From Posidonia oceanica (taxonomy: Eukaryota > Streptophyta > Magnoliopsida > Alismatales > Posidoniaceae), in NCBI GenBank assembly GCA_037176725.1, contig JAZBRS010000044.1, positions 7,936,001 to 8,000,000 of the forward strand: a DNA stretch of 64,000 bases, in the 5' to 3' direction. The notes under the pieces are model-generated. The model made no database searches. It was not told where the DNA came from and saw only the letters and a program-made list of their open reading frames with translations. Positions 11,431 to 21,302 of the stretch are shown here, in pieces; positions within the stretch are counted from its first letter, which is position 1; every line of letters starts with the position of its first letter. The position numbers and the translations under genes are program-made.

Positions 11431-12009
11431 GATGATACGGATGAGATACCGCAGGACATCTGAAAAGATGCCTCTAGTATCAGGATGATACCAGGGGTCA
11501 GCCGAAGCGTCCCTGGCATCGAAAAGCGAAGGATGGACAAAACTAACGTGTTTGTCAAACGAGTAGTTTGGAGTACCAGCCCGACGGAGACTCAGTTGGG
11601 GATGTCTGGTAGCAAGATTTGACGGCGTGGGTCCGCAGAGGTCCTGGAGTCTGGGTTGATTGCTGAGGACTTTCCTGCGTCATGTGGGCAACAAGCCTGA
11701 CCAGGGGCCTCAGGATATGATTGGTAAGGAACATGGAATGCATTAAGCAGCTTTGAAATGCGAGCAGGCAGTACAAAACACTTTTGCATTGATAGAACCG
11801 TTGATTACACGCCTGTGGCAGGCCAAAAGATACAACATAACTTGAAAGAAAACTAAACGGCAGCTGCATAACGGCTCTAGCTGTTCGGGCCTTCTTTGAT
11901 TTTCCAGAGTTAGGGAAGAAGGGACCGCTTGGCGGGATTTCATTGATGGGCCAGAGGTCTTGCACCTCGGTGATGTACTTAGGAGTACACCCTGTGCCTC
12001 TCGTAGCCG

Positions 12010-13080
12010 CGATGTCTGTTGATCACACTCCATACTGCATCAGATTGGCTAGTTCTTTCGTTGGGGCAGTTGTACTGAGGGGATATGCTTGAAGGAACCT
12101 AGGTGCTGTGCTGTCGACAAAGGCGTCCTGCTGGAAACCGAACTGACGCATGACCCTGATAGGGTGGTATTCCACACCTACGGTGAATCCTGGTAGTACG
12201 ATCAGCCACATGTCGCGTGTGCTGAAGAAGACAGTGAATGGTCCGGCCATGGAAGGGATGATACGTCAGGTTACTGTGTCATCTGTCAGCTCTATAACTT
12301 CTCATATTCTTCCTTAACGCTCTTGACTATTTTGGCATGGCCGCTGTTGCAGTAGGCCTTGAAAGCATGTACCTGGGGGCGCAGAAGGTCTATCTCGGTG
12401 TGTGCGGCTAGCCAGACCTGAATAAGTGCCCCGCAACCATGAAAGTGGCGGCAGCGATGCGAGATGCGGTGCAGTCCGCGGTATGTTTCTGCCAGAACAA
12501 CCGGTGCCAGGTCTATCTGCCGAGTCACCACAACGAGTGCTATTTCAGCGATCTCGACGGCCACCGTCACTTTACCATAAGTAAAGACCAGCTCGCCTAG
12601 GAAACGGGTAACAAATCCTCGGAGCCACAGCTCGTCTCCGAGTTCAGCGCGCTTTTCCATATTACCATCAAAATATGCTAGGCGAAGCAGGGGCGTGGGC
12701 CCGCTGGTGCAAATCAGTTTTTGCTGGCAACTTCTAGTAGAGAGCCTAGCAAACTATTTCAGGACCGCGATGTATCCGTCACGCCTCATGAAGATGGGCG
12801 GCCCCAAGATCTTGGAAAAGCCACAGATCCGGCGCACTTCCTCCAGTGTGAGCGTCAGTTCAGTTCTGCCAAACGGAAGACATGGTGTGCCGATTTCCAG
12901 AACCTTGCAGCGGCACACAGAAGATGGTGCCTCACTTCTACATCAGCAGCCTTTAGCAGTTTGGTTGGCATGCCCCATAGGCGTAGCTTCTCGCAGTCAT
13001 CTTTGGTAAGCTTGCTGATCCACTCTCGCAGGATCTCAGAACAATGTGCCGGGGTCACTAGAGTAGGGAAACCCATTGTG
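12010..13080 (-). pseudogene. Plant-mobile-domain-like accessory ORF of the Tat element (DUF7745-like), broken
   Basis: Three minus-strand pieces read in order. The first, ending near 12860, has ILREWISKLTKDDCEKLRLWG. A middle piece has TLEEVRRICGFSKILGPP and continues at 12660-12292 with RGFVTRFLGELVFTYG and VVLAETYRGLHRI, then CGALIQVWLAAHTEI. The last piece (12250-12023) has YHPIRVMRQFGFQQDAF. This order resembles the plant mobile domain / DUF7745 proteins that are frequent in plant genomes and often carried by transposons. Stops and frame changes separate the pieces. It lies between integrase and the 3' LTR in the same sense as pol, so I read it as an extra cargo gene of this element. Family identity is from recognition only. 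Confidence 0.6.
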
Positions 13081-13779
13081 CAGACTGCAGAACGTAGGCA
13101 GACGGCTGTCGCAAAATCTTCAGGTACCTGTTACTAAGACTGTGAATTATCAGATCTCATACAGGCACAAAACTACTGATTGAAAGCAGATTCTGAAGCT
13201 GGTAAAACAGTTCAACACATCCAACAGTAAACATTCAGATCATGACAACTAAACACATATAAGCAAAGGGATTCTGTTGGCGCGGGGCGGGGACTGGCAA
13301 GAGTTCTGGGTCATCGCAGTCTGATGATGCCAACGCGTGCTGAGTAGAAGTACTGTCTCAGTACCAAAGCAAGCCTTGTAAAGCGGAATGATCAAAGGGA
13401 GGGGAGATGATTGGAAATGCGGATGTATGCATGATTTTTGATTGGTGTAGTTCGCCCTCAGCATCGGGAATACTTTGGTGCCTGCTGTATCGAAAGGGGG
13501 CGGTCCTTGACTCACTGGACTCTACTCAGACTCTTAACTTGTGAGTGGCGCTCCAGGAACGGGTGTTGGTGATGTTAGGTGGTGGTGTAGAGAGGACGGG
13601 CTCCATGCCAAACTCTCAAGGACTTACACTCACTCTTTCCTTTTCTCCCCTCCTTTTTTTTATGTAGGTGTGCAGGGCTCTCCTCATTCCTATCTTGGAA
13701 ACAAGGAGGACCTGGCCCGAATTTTGACTCTTCTCTGGGGTAGGTGAAAGGTGCGGGATTACCTTGCCTGCCTTCATTT

Positions 13780-13935
13780 TTGGGATTTGACTTTCGTTCC
13801 TCTCCTTTTTCTTTTCTATCATTCTCTTTTTTTTTTCTTTTCTATCATTCTCTTTTTTTGTTGTTTTTCTTTCTTTTCTTTTTTATCATTCTCTTTTTCC
13901 TTTTTTCTTTTTTTTTCCTTTTTTTTTTCAGGCTT
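13780..13935 (+). repeat. T-rich low-complexity tract
   Basis: Repeated TTTTCTATCATTCTC words are embedded in poly-T/C. It lies in the non-coding 3' region of the Tat element, between the accessory ORF and integrase. Confidence 0.75.
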
Positions 13936-14508
13936 GCAGGTCTCCGCTATCCCTACCCTAGAGGAAATGGACGTCTGGCTTCTGAGACATGGAGGCTAGG
14001 GTCTTCGGGTATGAACTTTTGGCTTTCTCTTTCTTTCCTTTCTTGTGCATCTAGGCATAAATATGTGTTTTCTTCTGGCTAATGCCTAGCATCTTTCTAG
14101 GAGTGTAAGTCCCTAGGTGTTTGGACATTTCGCCCGTGCTCACTGAGTAGTGGCTCCCTCACTAGCTAAGACATTTAAGTAGTGTCAGGTGAGATTGGGA
14201 GACTCCTTCCGGAGCAGGCAAGCACTTCCGATTTTCATCACCGGGTAAGGGAGTGATGCATGATTAAAGGGGATGACGATGATGATTGTAAAGGAGATGA
14301 GAGAAGGAATGTACGGGAATGCAGTGATGAAAAAAAAATGCAGAAGATGGGATGAAGCGATGTATGGGGGAGATAAGGCGAAAAGAGGAACAGAAACATG
14401 CAAGTGATGGGAGTACGAAAGGTGGGACGAAGGATCCGCAATGGTTGCTCCCGGCTACTGATAGTACTTCTTGAGGTAGCACAAATTGACCGGCTCGAAC
14501 TGCTCGAC

Positions 14509-15780
14509 CTAATCCATGTCCTCAAGAGTTACCGCGCCACCTGAGAAGATCTGCTTAACCACGAAGGGCCCACGCCAGTTAGGTCGGAATTTGCCTCGAC
14601 CGTCGGGTAAATTAATGGCGCGCAGAACGAGATCCCCTGGCTGGAAGCTTCTGGGCTGGCCTTTCTTCAAGAACGCTCTAGCCATCCGTTTCTGGTAACA
14701 GTGAGCATTATGCATAACTTGTAGTCTGTGCTCATCAATCGGATTCAGTTGGACGCAGTGGTCTTCGACCCATTCTGCCTCTTCCAACTCAGTTTCTCGT
14801 AGGATTCGTAGTGAGGGAATCTCTACTTCGACGGGTAATACCGCTTCCATGCTGTACACCAGAGAGTACGGGTTGGCTCCTGTCGAGGTCCAGATTGATG
14901 TCCTGTATGTCCAGAGTGCGTACGGGAGCTTATCATGCCAATTTTTGTGCGTTTCTGCCATTTTCTTCATGATTTTGATAATGTTTTTGTTAGCAGACAC
15001 CACCGCTCCATTCATCTGTGGCCGATAAGGCGAGGACCTGTGATGCTTAATCTTGAGACTCTGCAGGTACTCCTCGGTTCTTTTGGCAATGAAGTTTGTG
15101 CTATTATCAGAGATGGAGTGCGGGACCCCGTATCGGACAACGATATTGTTCCTGATAAACTTTTCTATTGCCACCGTGGTAACTGTCTTATAAGAGGCTG
15201 CTTCCACCCACTTAGTGAAGTAGTCAATCGCTACCATGATGAAGCGATGGCCGTTTGAAGCAGCAGGGTGTATTGCACCAATGACGTCGATCCCCCAGGT
15301 GGAGAAAGGCCATGGCGAGGACATGTTATGCAGCTGATGAGGGGGAGCTTTAATAAAGTTACCATGGACCTAACAGTTGTGGCATTTACGCACGAACCGG
15401 CAACAATCCGCCTCCATGGTTTGCCAGAAATATCCTTGGAGCATGATCTTCTTGGCTAAGAGGATGCCGTTCATGTACAGGCCACAGGTCCCTGCATGCA
15501 CTTGAAGCATTAGCGTATCAGCCTCCGGCTTGTACAGGCAGCGTAATAGCATCTGATTGTATGACCTTCTGTATAGCTGCCCAGCCCCTAATACATATTT
15601 TGACGCCAGACGCACCAAAGTTCTCTTATCTTCTGCAGTGGTGCCAGGCGGAAGGCTGCCGGATTGCAAGAATGCCTTAATGTCGTGATACCATAGCCGC
15701 TCTTCTGCCGAATCTGCTCCCTCTACGCTCATGCAATGCGCGGACTCCTCTATGCAGGTAACTGACACATCTACCGTGCT
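14509..15780 (-). pseudogene. Tat integrase (two pieces, catalytic Glu lost)
   Basis: The N-terminal piece (15768-15370) has the linker and zinc-finger region: VHAGTCGLYMNG, then FWQTMEADCCRFVRKCHNC. A stop follows, and the core continues in the same reading sense (15324-14509): Asp in FSTWGIDVIGAIHP, Asp in SISDNSTNFI, and SPYRPQMNGAVVSANKNI where the family normally has Glu after GAV. Here that position is Val, so the DDE triad is broken. The C-terminal GPFVVKQIFSGGAVTLEDMD end is present. Adjacent to aRNase H upstream, as expected for Tat. Confidence 0.9.
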
Positions 15781-16180
15781 ATCTTCTGGTATACTGAGCC
15801 AGGATGCCAGGGTTGCTAGTGCGTCTGCCTACGCATTCTTTGCTCTGTTCATGTATGTGAAGTTGATGCTTCTGAACTCTTCTATTAGCCTTAGCAGGCA
15901 TTCGTGATATGGCACAAGTTTCGGATCCTTTGTCTTCAGTCGCCATTCACTTGAGAGATCACCAGCATGGCATCGCCGTGCACACGCAACTTCTGCGCCT
16001 TATGCTCGAGGACGACTTTCAAACCCAGGATGCACGTTTCATATTATGCTTCATTGTTTATGCATGTGAAAGTCAACTTCCTCGCAAAAGGAATCATTTG
16101 CCCCTGAGGCGTGGTCAGCACTGCGCCTATGCCTCGACCCTTTTTGTTAACAGCGCCGTCAAAGTACAGTTGTCATTGCT
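15775..16180 (-). pseudogene. Second (archaeal-type) RNase H domain of the Tat element
   Basis: Between the normal RNase H and integrase the minus strand encodes LYFDGAVNKKGRGIGAVL, then PQGQMIPFARKL, and later a stretch ending in INFTYMNRAKNA-stop-ADALATLAS. This is the extra RNase H (aRH) characteristic of Tat-clade elements. The catalytic Asp of YFDGA is present. At least one in-frame TAG interrupts it. Confidence 0.8.
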
Positions 16181-17600
16181 CTTGCTCCTCAGAGTCTTTC
16201 TCCTCAGAGTCCTTCATTGCAAAAAGAATGTCCTCGTCAGAGAACTGCGTCTGGAGTGGCTGGTATTCAGGCAAAGGAAAATCAGCAAGTTGATCTGCCA
16301 TAGCCTGGCCCTTCATAGATCTCTGTGTGACGAAGGTAATGTCGTACTGAGATAACAACACCTGCCATTTGACGCATCTGCCCACCAAAGCCAGCTTTTG
16401 GAAGAGAAACTTGATAGGATTATGCCGGCACAAGAGCTGAACTGGGTATGCCATCATATAATGCCTCAGTTTCTGTGCAACCCAGACAAGCGACAAGCAG
16501 GTCTTCTCCATTGTGTTGTACCTGGCCTCGCATTCATTAAACTTCTTGCTCAGGTAATAAATGGCACGCTCCTTCCTACCAGATTCATCATATTGGCCCA
16601 AGACGGCGCCCATGGAATGCTACGTGGTAGAAAGGTAGAGAAGCAAAGGTCTTCCTGGCATGGGAGGAACCAAGACAGGAGGTTTGACCAGAAGTTGCTT
16701 GATTTTATCAAATGCAGCCTGGCACTCCTCGTTCCAGTCGATTTGTGCGTTCTTCTTCAAGAGTTTGAATATAGGCTCGCAGATGGGCGTAAGCTGTGCA
16801 ATGAAGTAACTGATATACTGTAAACGCCTAAGTAGGCCTCGAACCTCCTTCTTGGTTCTAGGGGATGACATGTCCACGATGGCTTTTGCTTTCATCGGGT
16901 CCACTTCAATACCCCTTTGGCTAACAATGTAGCCCAGAAGTTTACCAGATGAAACCCCAAACACGCATTTACTGGGGTTAAGTCTCAGTCTGTATTTCCT
17001 CAATCGGTGAAAGGGCTTCTTCAGGCAAGCAAGGTGATCCTCAGGCTCTTTGGTCTTAGCAATCATGTCATCTACATAAACCTCCACTTCTTGGTGCATG
17101 AGGTCGTGAAAAAGTGCAGTCATGGCCCTCTGATAGATTGCGTCAGCATTCTTCAGCCCAAACGGCATAACTTGATAACAGAAGACCCCTCAGGGGGTGA
17201 TGAATGAAGTCTTTTCCATGTCTTCTTCTGCCATCTTTATCTAATTATAGTCGGAGAAGCCGTTCATAAAGGATAGCATCTTGTGGCCCGCAGTGTTGTC
17301 GACTAGGACGTCAATGTGAGGCAATGGGAAGTCGTCCTTGGGGCTCGTCTTATTCAGGTCCCTGTAGTCGATACATATCCGGATCCGGTCATCCTTCTTG
17401 GGCACTGGCACGATGTTCGCAAGCCACTCAGGGTAAAAGACGACCTTCAGAAAATTGACATCGAGCTGCTTCATTATCTCTTCCTTGATCATGAGCAGCC
17501 ATTGTGGTCGCCATCTTCTCAGCTTCTGCTTTACTCGCTTGGCATCTGGTTTCAAGGGCAAGTTATGGACTACTATTTCGACATCGAGGCCAACCATATC
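16173..17600 (-). pseudogene. Tat reverse transcriptase and RNase H
   Basis: The RT fingers/palm lie at 17597-17241 (VKQKLRRWRP, then VPVPKKDDRIRICIDYRDLNK and PLPHIDVLVDNTAG). After a break, the palm continues from 17168 (MPFGLKNADAIYQRAM) with the catalytic YVDDM at about 17068-17079. The connection and RNase H follow (GAVLGQYDESGRKERAIYYLSK, then YNTMEKTCLSLVW) and end at LADFPLPEY. Frames break near 17200 and 16615, where stops separate RT from RNase H. The RT active site itself is intact. Confidence 0.92.
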
Positions 17601-17653
17601 TTCATAAGTCCAGGCGAAGACATCCGCATACTCTTTCAGGAATGCAATGAACT

Positions 17654-19339
17654 CTATTCTAGCCTGGGCGATAGTAGGGCGCTGATGCGAACTTCTTTGG
17701 TTTCTTCAGCTGTGTCGAGGTTAACAACCTCCGTCTCTTCCTCAACATACAGGTTGGGACCTTCTGGATCGTCGTCGTAGGGCCGGAACTCGGGCAATGG
17801 GTCATCATTCTCATCCTCGCCTGTATCGTCTTCTTCTCCGTATGCAACAAGTTCCGAGAGGATCTCCTTTTCGAATGTGGGGTTTGTTATATCAAAGGAG
17901 TGTAGATGTTCTGCTTCTTGGCCCTGGTGACGCCTCAGGATGGTCACGCCTACCTGAGTGTTTCTGTATCCTCGGCGCGCGACCTCTGTCCTGGTGGCTT
18001 CCCTTGTCTGTTCTGCTGCTGATGACACTGCTGCATGCTCTGCTGATACTACTGAAGGCCTTGCTAATTCTGCGACTGATACTGCTGATGGCCCTGCTAC
18101 TGAGACTGCTGACAACTCTGTTACTGATTCTGCTTTCTGCTCTGTTACTGCTGTTGCGTGATCTGCCGGTGCTTCCTCTTCTAAGTCTGCTAATATGCTT
18201 GTGGAGGGTACGTCGGACTGGCGGTTGATCTGGGTACTGCTACTTGCTACCCTGCCCAAGCGAGGCATGTGCTGCACGAGCCACCTAGACCCACCTTCTG
18301 GTTGAAGGGTAATGAGCTCATCTGGTCTAGAGGAGTCCGGTATTACTGAATCTACTTCCAGGACCATGATGGAGGCATGGTCTTCTTGCAGAGGAGGGTC
18401 CGTAACCATGGCTTTTCCTTTCCTTTCTGCGGCTTGGTGCTGTGCTAGGTCTTCTGCTATCGACTCGAGCTGTTCTTGATAAAGCAGCTCCAAGTCGGAC
18501 ATCCATAAATCGACCTGGGCTTCTATCGCCCCTCCTTCCTCCTCATCTGAGGGTGAGTCGACGTAGTAGGCGCCGGGGGCCTGCGGCATTGGATCGGCTG
18601 CAAGATGGATCGCTGCCCTTGGTATTTGCGTGGTCTGGCTCACGAACGTGCCTGATAGCGATAGCCTCGGCATGGGAGATTCAGACAGACTGGTCAACGG
18701 GGCCACAGATGGGTATGCTGTCAGAGTCACTGTTGCAGTTAGAGGGTAGGCAGAGGTGTTCTTCTGAGGGCTCAAGGGCCGGGAGACTATGATGCTCAAC
18801 TGGCCCTCTGCGACTGGTGGTGACGGTGAGAGTGCGGCCTCTGACGGCATAGGGTCCTGCCATGAGAGTTGCTGTTCTGCGGCAGGAGAATGTGTGACTG
18901 ACTGAGCCGGCAGCATTGCTTGAGATGCGGCTACTGAAAAGGGTTGAGTCACGCTGCCGACTGAACTCAGTGGTTGACCCTCCTGAGAGGGTGACAGTTG
19001 TACTGATGCGACAGCAGTTGCGAGCGGACTGACTAACTGTGCCTGGGTTGGTGTCTTTGAACTCAGAGCTGCTTGAGCTGGTACTGGTGATGCTGACAAG
19101 ACCGTAGGAAAATCAGAGACTGTCAAGTCTGCCAAAGGTTCTGCCAAATCTGCTGCTTTATGATCTGTGGAAGGAAGGGCCAGACAAACTGACCGAGGTG
19201 CTGTTGAGCTGGGCTGGCTTTTGGTGCAGGTCTGGGCTACCCCTGCTGTGCTAGACTGTTCCTCATCCGAGTAGTAGTCCTCAACGAAGACCCAGTCTTC
19301 TCCTGGTGATGGAGAGCTTCGGCATGGCTCCGACTGCAC
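17654..19339 (-). CDS. Tat polyprotein linker between protease and RT (561 aa open frame)
   Basis: A long open frame lies between the protease and RT, in the same sense. Its N-terminus is acidic (EDWVFVEDYYSDEEQSS). The middle is rich in Ser, Ala, Pro and Val with loose heptad-like repeats (AVSVAG, AVSVAEL). The C-terminus is acidic again (GEEDDTGEDENDDPLPEF). I recognise no domain. Low-complexity spacers at this place are known in Tat-group polyproteins, but I would not assign a function. It is unusually well preserved compared with the flanking domains, which carry stops, though Ser/Ala/Pro-rich sequence can stay open by chance. Confidence 0.5.
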   Translation of the reverse strand: MQSEPCRSSPSPGEDWVFVEDYYSDEEQSSTAGVAQTCTKSQPSSTAPRSVCLALPSTDHKAADLAEPLADLTVSDFPTVLSASPVPAQAALSSKTPTQAQLVSPLATAVASVQLSPSQEGQPLSSVGSVTQPFSVAASQAMLPAQSVTHSPAAEQQLSWQDPMPSEAALSPSPPVAEGQLSIIVSRPLSPQKNTSAYPLTATVTLTAYPSVAPLTSLSESPMPRLSLSGTFVSQTTQIPRAAIHLAADPMPQAPGAYYVDSPSDEEEGGAIEAQVDLWMSDLELLYQEQLESIAEDLAQHQAAERKGKAMVTDPPLQEDHASIMVLEVDSVIPDSSRPDELITLQPEGGSRWLVQHMPRLGRVASSSTQINRQSDVPSTSILADLEEEAPADHATAVTEQKAESVTELSAVSVAGPSAVSVAELARPSVVSAEHAAVSSAAEQTREATRTEVARRGYRNTQVGVTILRRHQGQEAEHLHSFDITNPTFEKEILSELVAYGEEDDTGEDENDDPLPEFRPYDDDPEGPNLYVEEETEVVNLDTAEETKEVRISALLSPRLE

Positions 19340-19555
19340 TACGGCTTGAACGGCACTTGAACCCAGGATACCTGCACTTGTGAAGTTAGCGAGATTCCAG
19401 GGTATGATTATTCTTCGATTCTTCGCTTGCGGGCGCTTACTTTCATCAGCTTATGAGTCGTATCCAAGACCCTCATTGTCTCTTCGTTCTTCCGCCGCGA
19501 TCGGTTCAGCGATCCCCTGGCCGTATCGCCCGAGCGGCGTCCCCTTGACGTAGCC

Positions 19556-20172
19556 CTACCTGTGACAGACGTTCTCGACCATCTGAAAAGGGTTGTTGTG
19601 AACGGTCAAGGAGTTGACACGTTCAAGATCTGGTAAAAAGTTAACCGGCTCGCACCGATTAACGCGGTATAAAGTGTTCGAGAGTTCAGGGTCAAAAGGG
19701 ACAATCCGCGAAGAGACAGAGGAGATTGCCTCGATCCGCTCCGTCTCAAAATTCTTTGCCATGACGACGATGACATCGTCACCTCGGCGAAACTTGATCA
19801 TGCGATGAAGGGTCGAGGGGATAACCTGATACTTGTGGAGCCAAGGGTGCCTAAGAAGAAAGTTAAAGTTAGGCTCCAAGTCAACGATGTAGAATTCCAC
19901 ATCGAATGTGACCGGACCAATGATAAGAGGAATAACCAAAATCTCTAGAGCGTCATGGTGGATATTATCAAAAGCTGTCATTCCCTTTACAGCCGGAGTA
20001 ATGTCCTCGGCCTTGAATCCGAGCTTAGTTGCTGTTCGCAAGGGACAGACGTTAAGGCCTGACCTATTATTGACCAGCGCAAGGGGAATGCAAAAGTTTT
20101 TGAATTGTACCATTACGAACAAGGGTTGGTTATGATTAATCCCCGCCAGAGGCAGCTCATCACTCGTGAAAG
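19556..20172 (-). pseudogene. Tat aspartic protease (active-site Asp lost)
   Basis: It starts in ITFTSDELPLAGINHNQPLF near 20172 and continues with LALVNNRSGLNVCPLRTATKLGF, the flap region, and FNFLLRHPWLHKYQVIPSTLH. Tat proteases normally have a D-N/T-G-S active site at the position that here reads NNRSG, so both the Asp and the Gly are changed. Upstream gag is absent: the sequence runs into a tandem array at 20258. Confidence 0.85.
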
Positions 20173-20257
20173 TGATGACCTAGGATTCTGCAATCATTCC
20201 AACCATGCTTTCCAAGGCGGCAGGTTCTATGATTTGAGACACATGGGCAGCTTGGAA

Positions 20258-20580
20258 CACGCAAAACGATGCAAGAAACAAAGCTGACACGTAAAACGGT
20301 GCGAGAAACAAAGCAGGCATGCAAAACGGTGCGAGAAACAAAGTCGGGCACGTAAAACAGTGTAAGAAACAAAGTCGGGCACGCAAAACGGTGCGAGAAA
20401 CAAAACGACACGCGAAACGGTGCAAGAAATAAAGTTGGGCACGCAAAACGGTGCAAGAAACAAAGTCGGACACGCAAAACGGTGCGAGAAACAAAGCGGC
20501 ACGCGAAATGGTGGAAGAAACAAAGTCGGCCACGCAAAACGGTGCAAGAATCAAAGCGGCACGCAAAACGATGCAAGAAA
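20258..20580 (+). repeat. 29/31-bp tandem array at the right end of the Tat element (5' LTR remnant)
   Basis: Eleven units of the repeat seen at 4660-5160, in the same orientation. In an intact element the 5' LTR would lie here, but only this piece is present: protease sequence ends just before it and Tekay LTR sequence starts directly after the last unit. Both edges are abrupt. Confidence 0.85.
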
Positions 20581-21302
20581 CGGCCTTGAGCTTTGCCTGA
20601 GTTTGGGCTTTGTGAGTTTTGCTGTTATTTAGGCCATATTTGGCCAGTTGCTTTCCGCCTGTGTATAGCATGATATTATGGTTTGTGTTTTGGACCGTAT
20701 TAGGCTAGATGTTTTTCCACCTATTTATGGCGTGTGGCTTTAGTTTGAGCTTTGGGCCGGTGGGCCGTTATATTGATTGAGATTTAACTTTGCGAGGTAT
20801 TTCCGCCTTGTCTTGGCCAGTGGGCCGAGTGTTTTCCCAGCCTGAGAGGTTGAAGGATTTTGAGTGGTTTTTGAGGTTTGGGCCGGTAGGCTGTGGCTTT
20901 GTGAATATTTTGTAAACGCCTGTCTTCCCTGGTTTTAGCTTGTAGGCTTTGGGAATGGTGTTTTATTGATTATATTGATTGTTGTAGACCGAGATTTTTG
21001 GGGTTCTACCGGTGGTGCCATATTTAAGATTTTACGCCGGTTTCTCACGTGATTTTTTTGCGAGGTATGTGCTGGGTGACGATTTCTAGGTCACTCACGT
21101 GTGCTTTGTGTGGTTTGCAGATGCAAATGATTAGCTGGTTTGGAGTTATAGTGCATATAGTGGGAGTCACATAGCTGTCAACTGCAGGTTCCTGGCATTG
21201 ATATTTGTTGTTAGCCCAGTGGTTTGTTGAAAATGTTGTATTTAATTAAGTTTTAAATTTGTTGGGCTTTAGGTTTTGTTGGTAGCGACTCGGGTCGTTA
21301 CA
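20581..21302 (+). mobile_element. Tekay 3' LTR, second part
   Basis: It continues the LTR interrupted at 4069 and ends CGGGTCGTTACA. The next bases (TTTGA, 21303-21307) should be the target duplication; the partner copy lies left of the window. No gene content. Confidence 0.8.

Larger units (their letters stand above)
4070..20580 (-). mobile_element. Tat-lineage Ty3/gypsy retrotransposon nested in the Tekay LTR
   Basis: On the minus strand the order is protease, long linker, reverse transcriptase, RNase H, a second archaeal-type RNase H, integrase, a plant-mobile-domain-like ORF, a tandem-repeat region and a 5.4-kb 3' LTR. The second RNase H and the very long LTR are hallmarks of the Tat clade (Retand/Ogre relatives). 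At the upstream (right) end gag, the primer-binding site and nearly all of the 5' LTR are missing; only a short tandem array remains before Tekay sequence resumes at 20581. The left target-site candidate is GGCTA (4065-4069). No matching copy is visible at the right end, as expected if that end is deleted. Many stops and lost catalytic residues show it is inactive. Confidence 0.9.

Noticed and set aside
12695..13137. Plus-strand ORFs at the plant-mobile-domain-like region
   Set aside because: Antisense to the recognisable minus-strand remnant.
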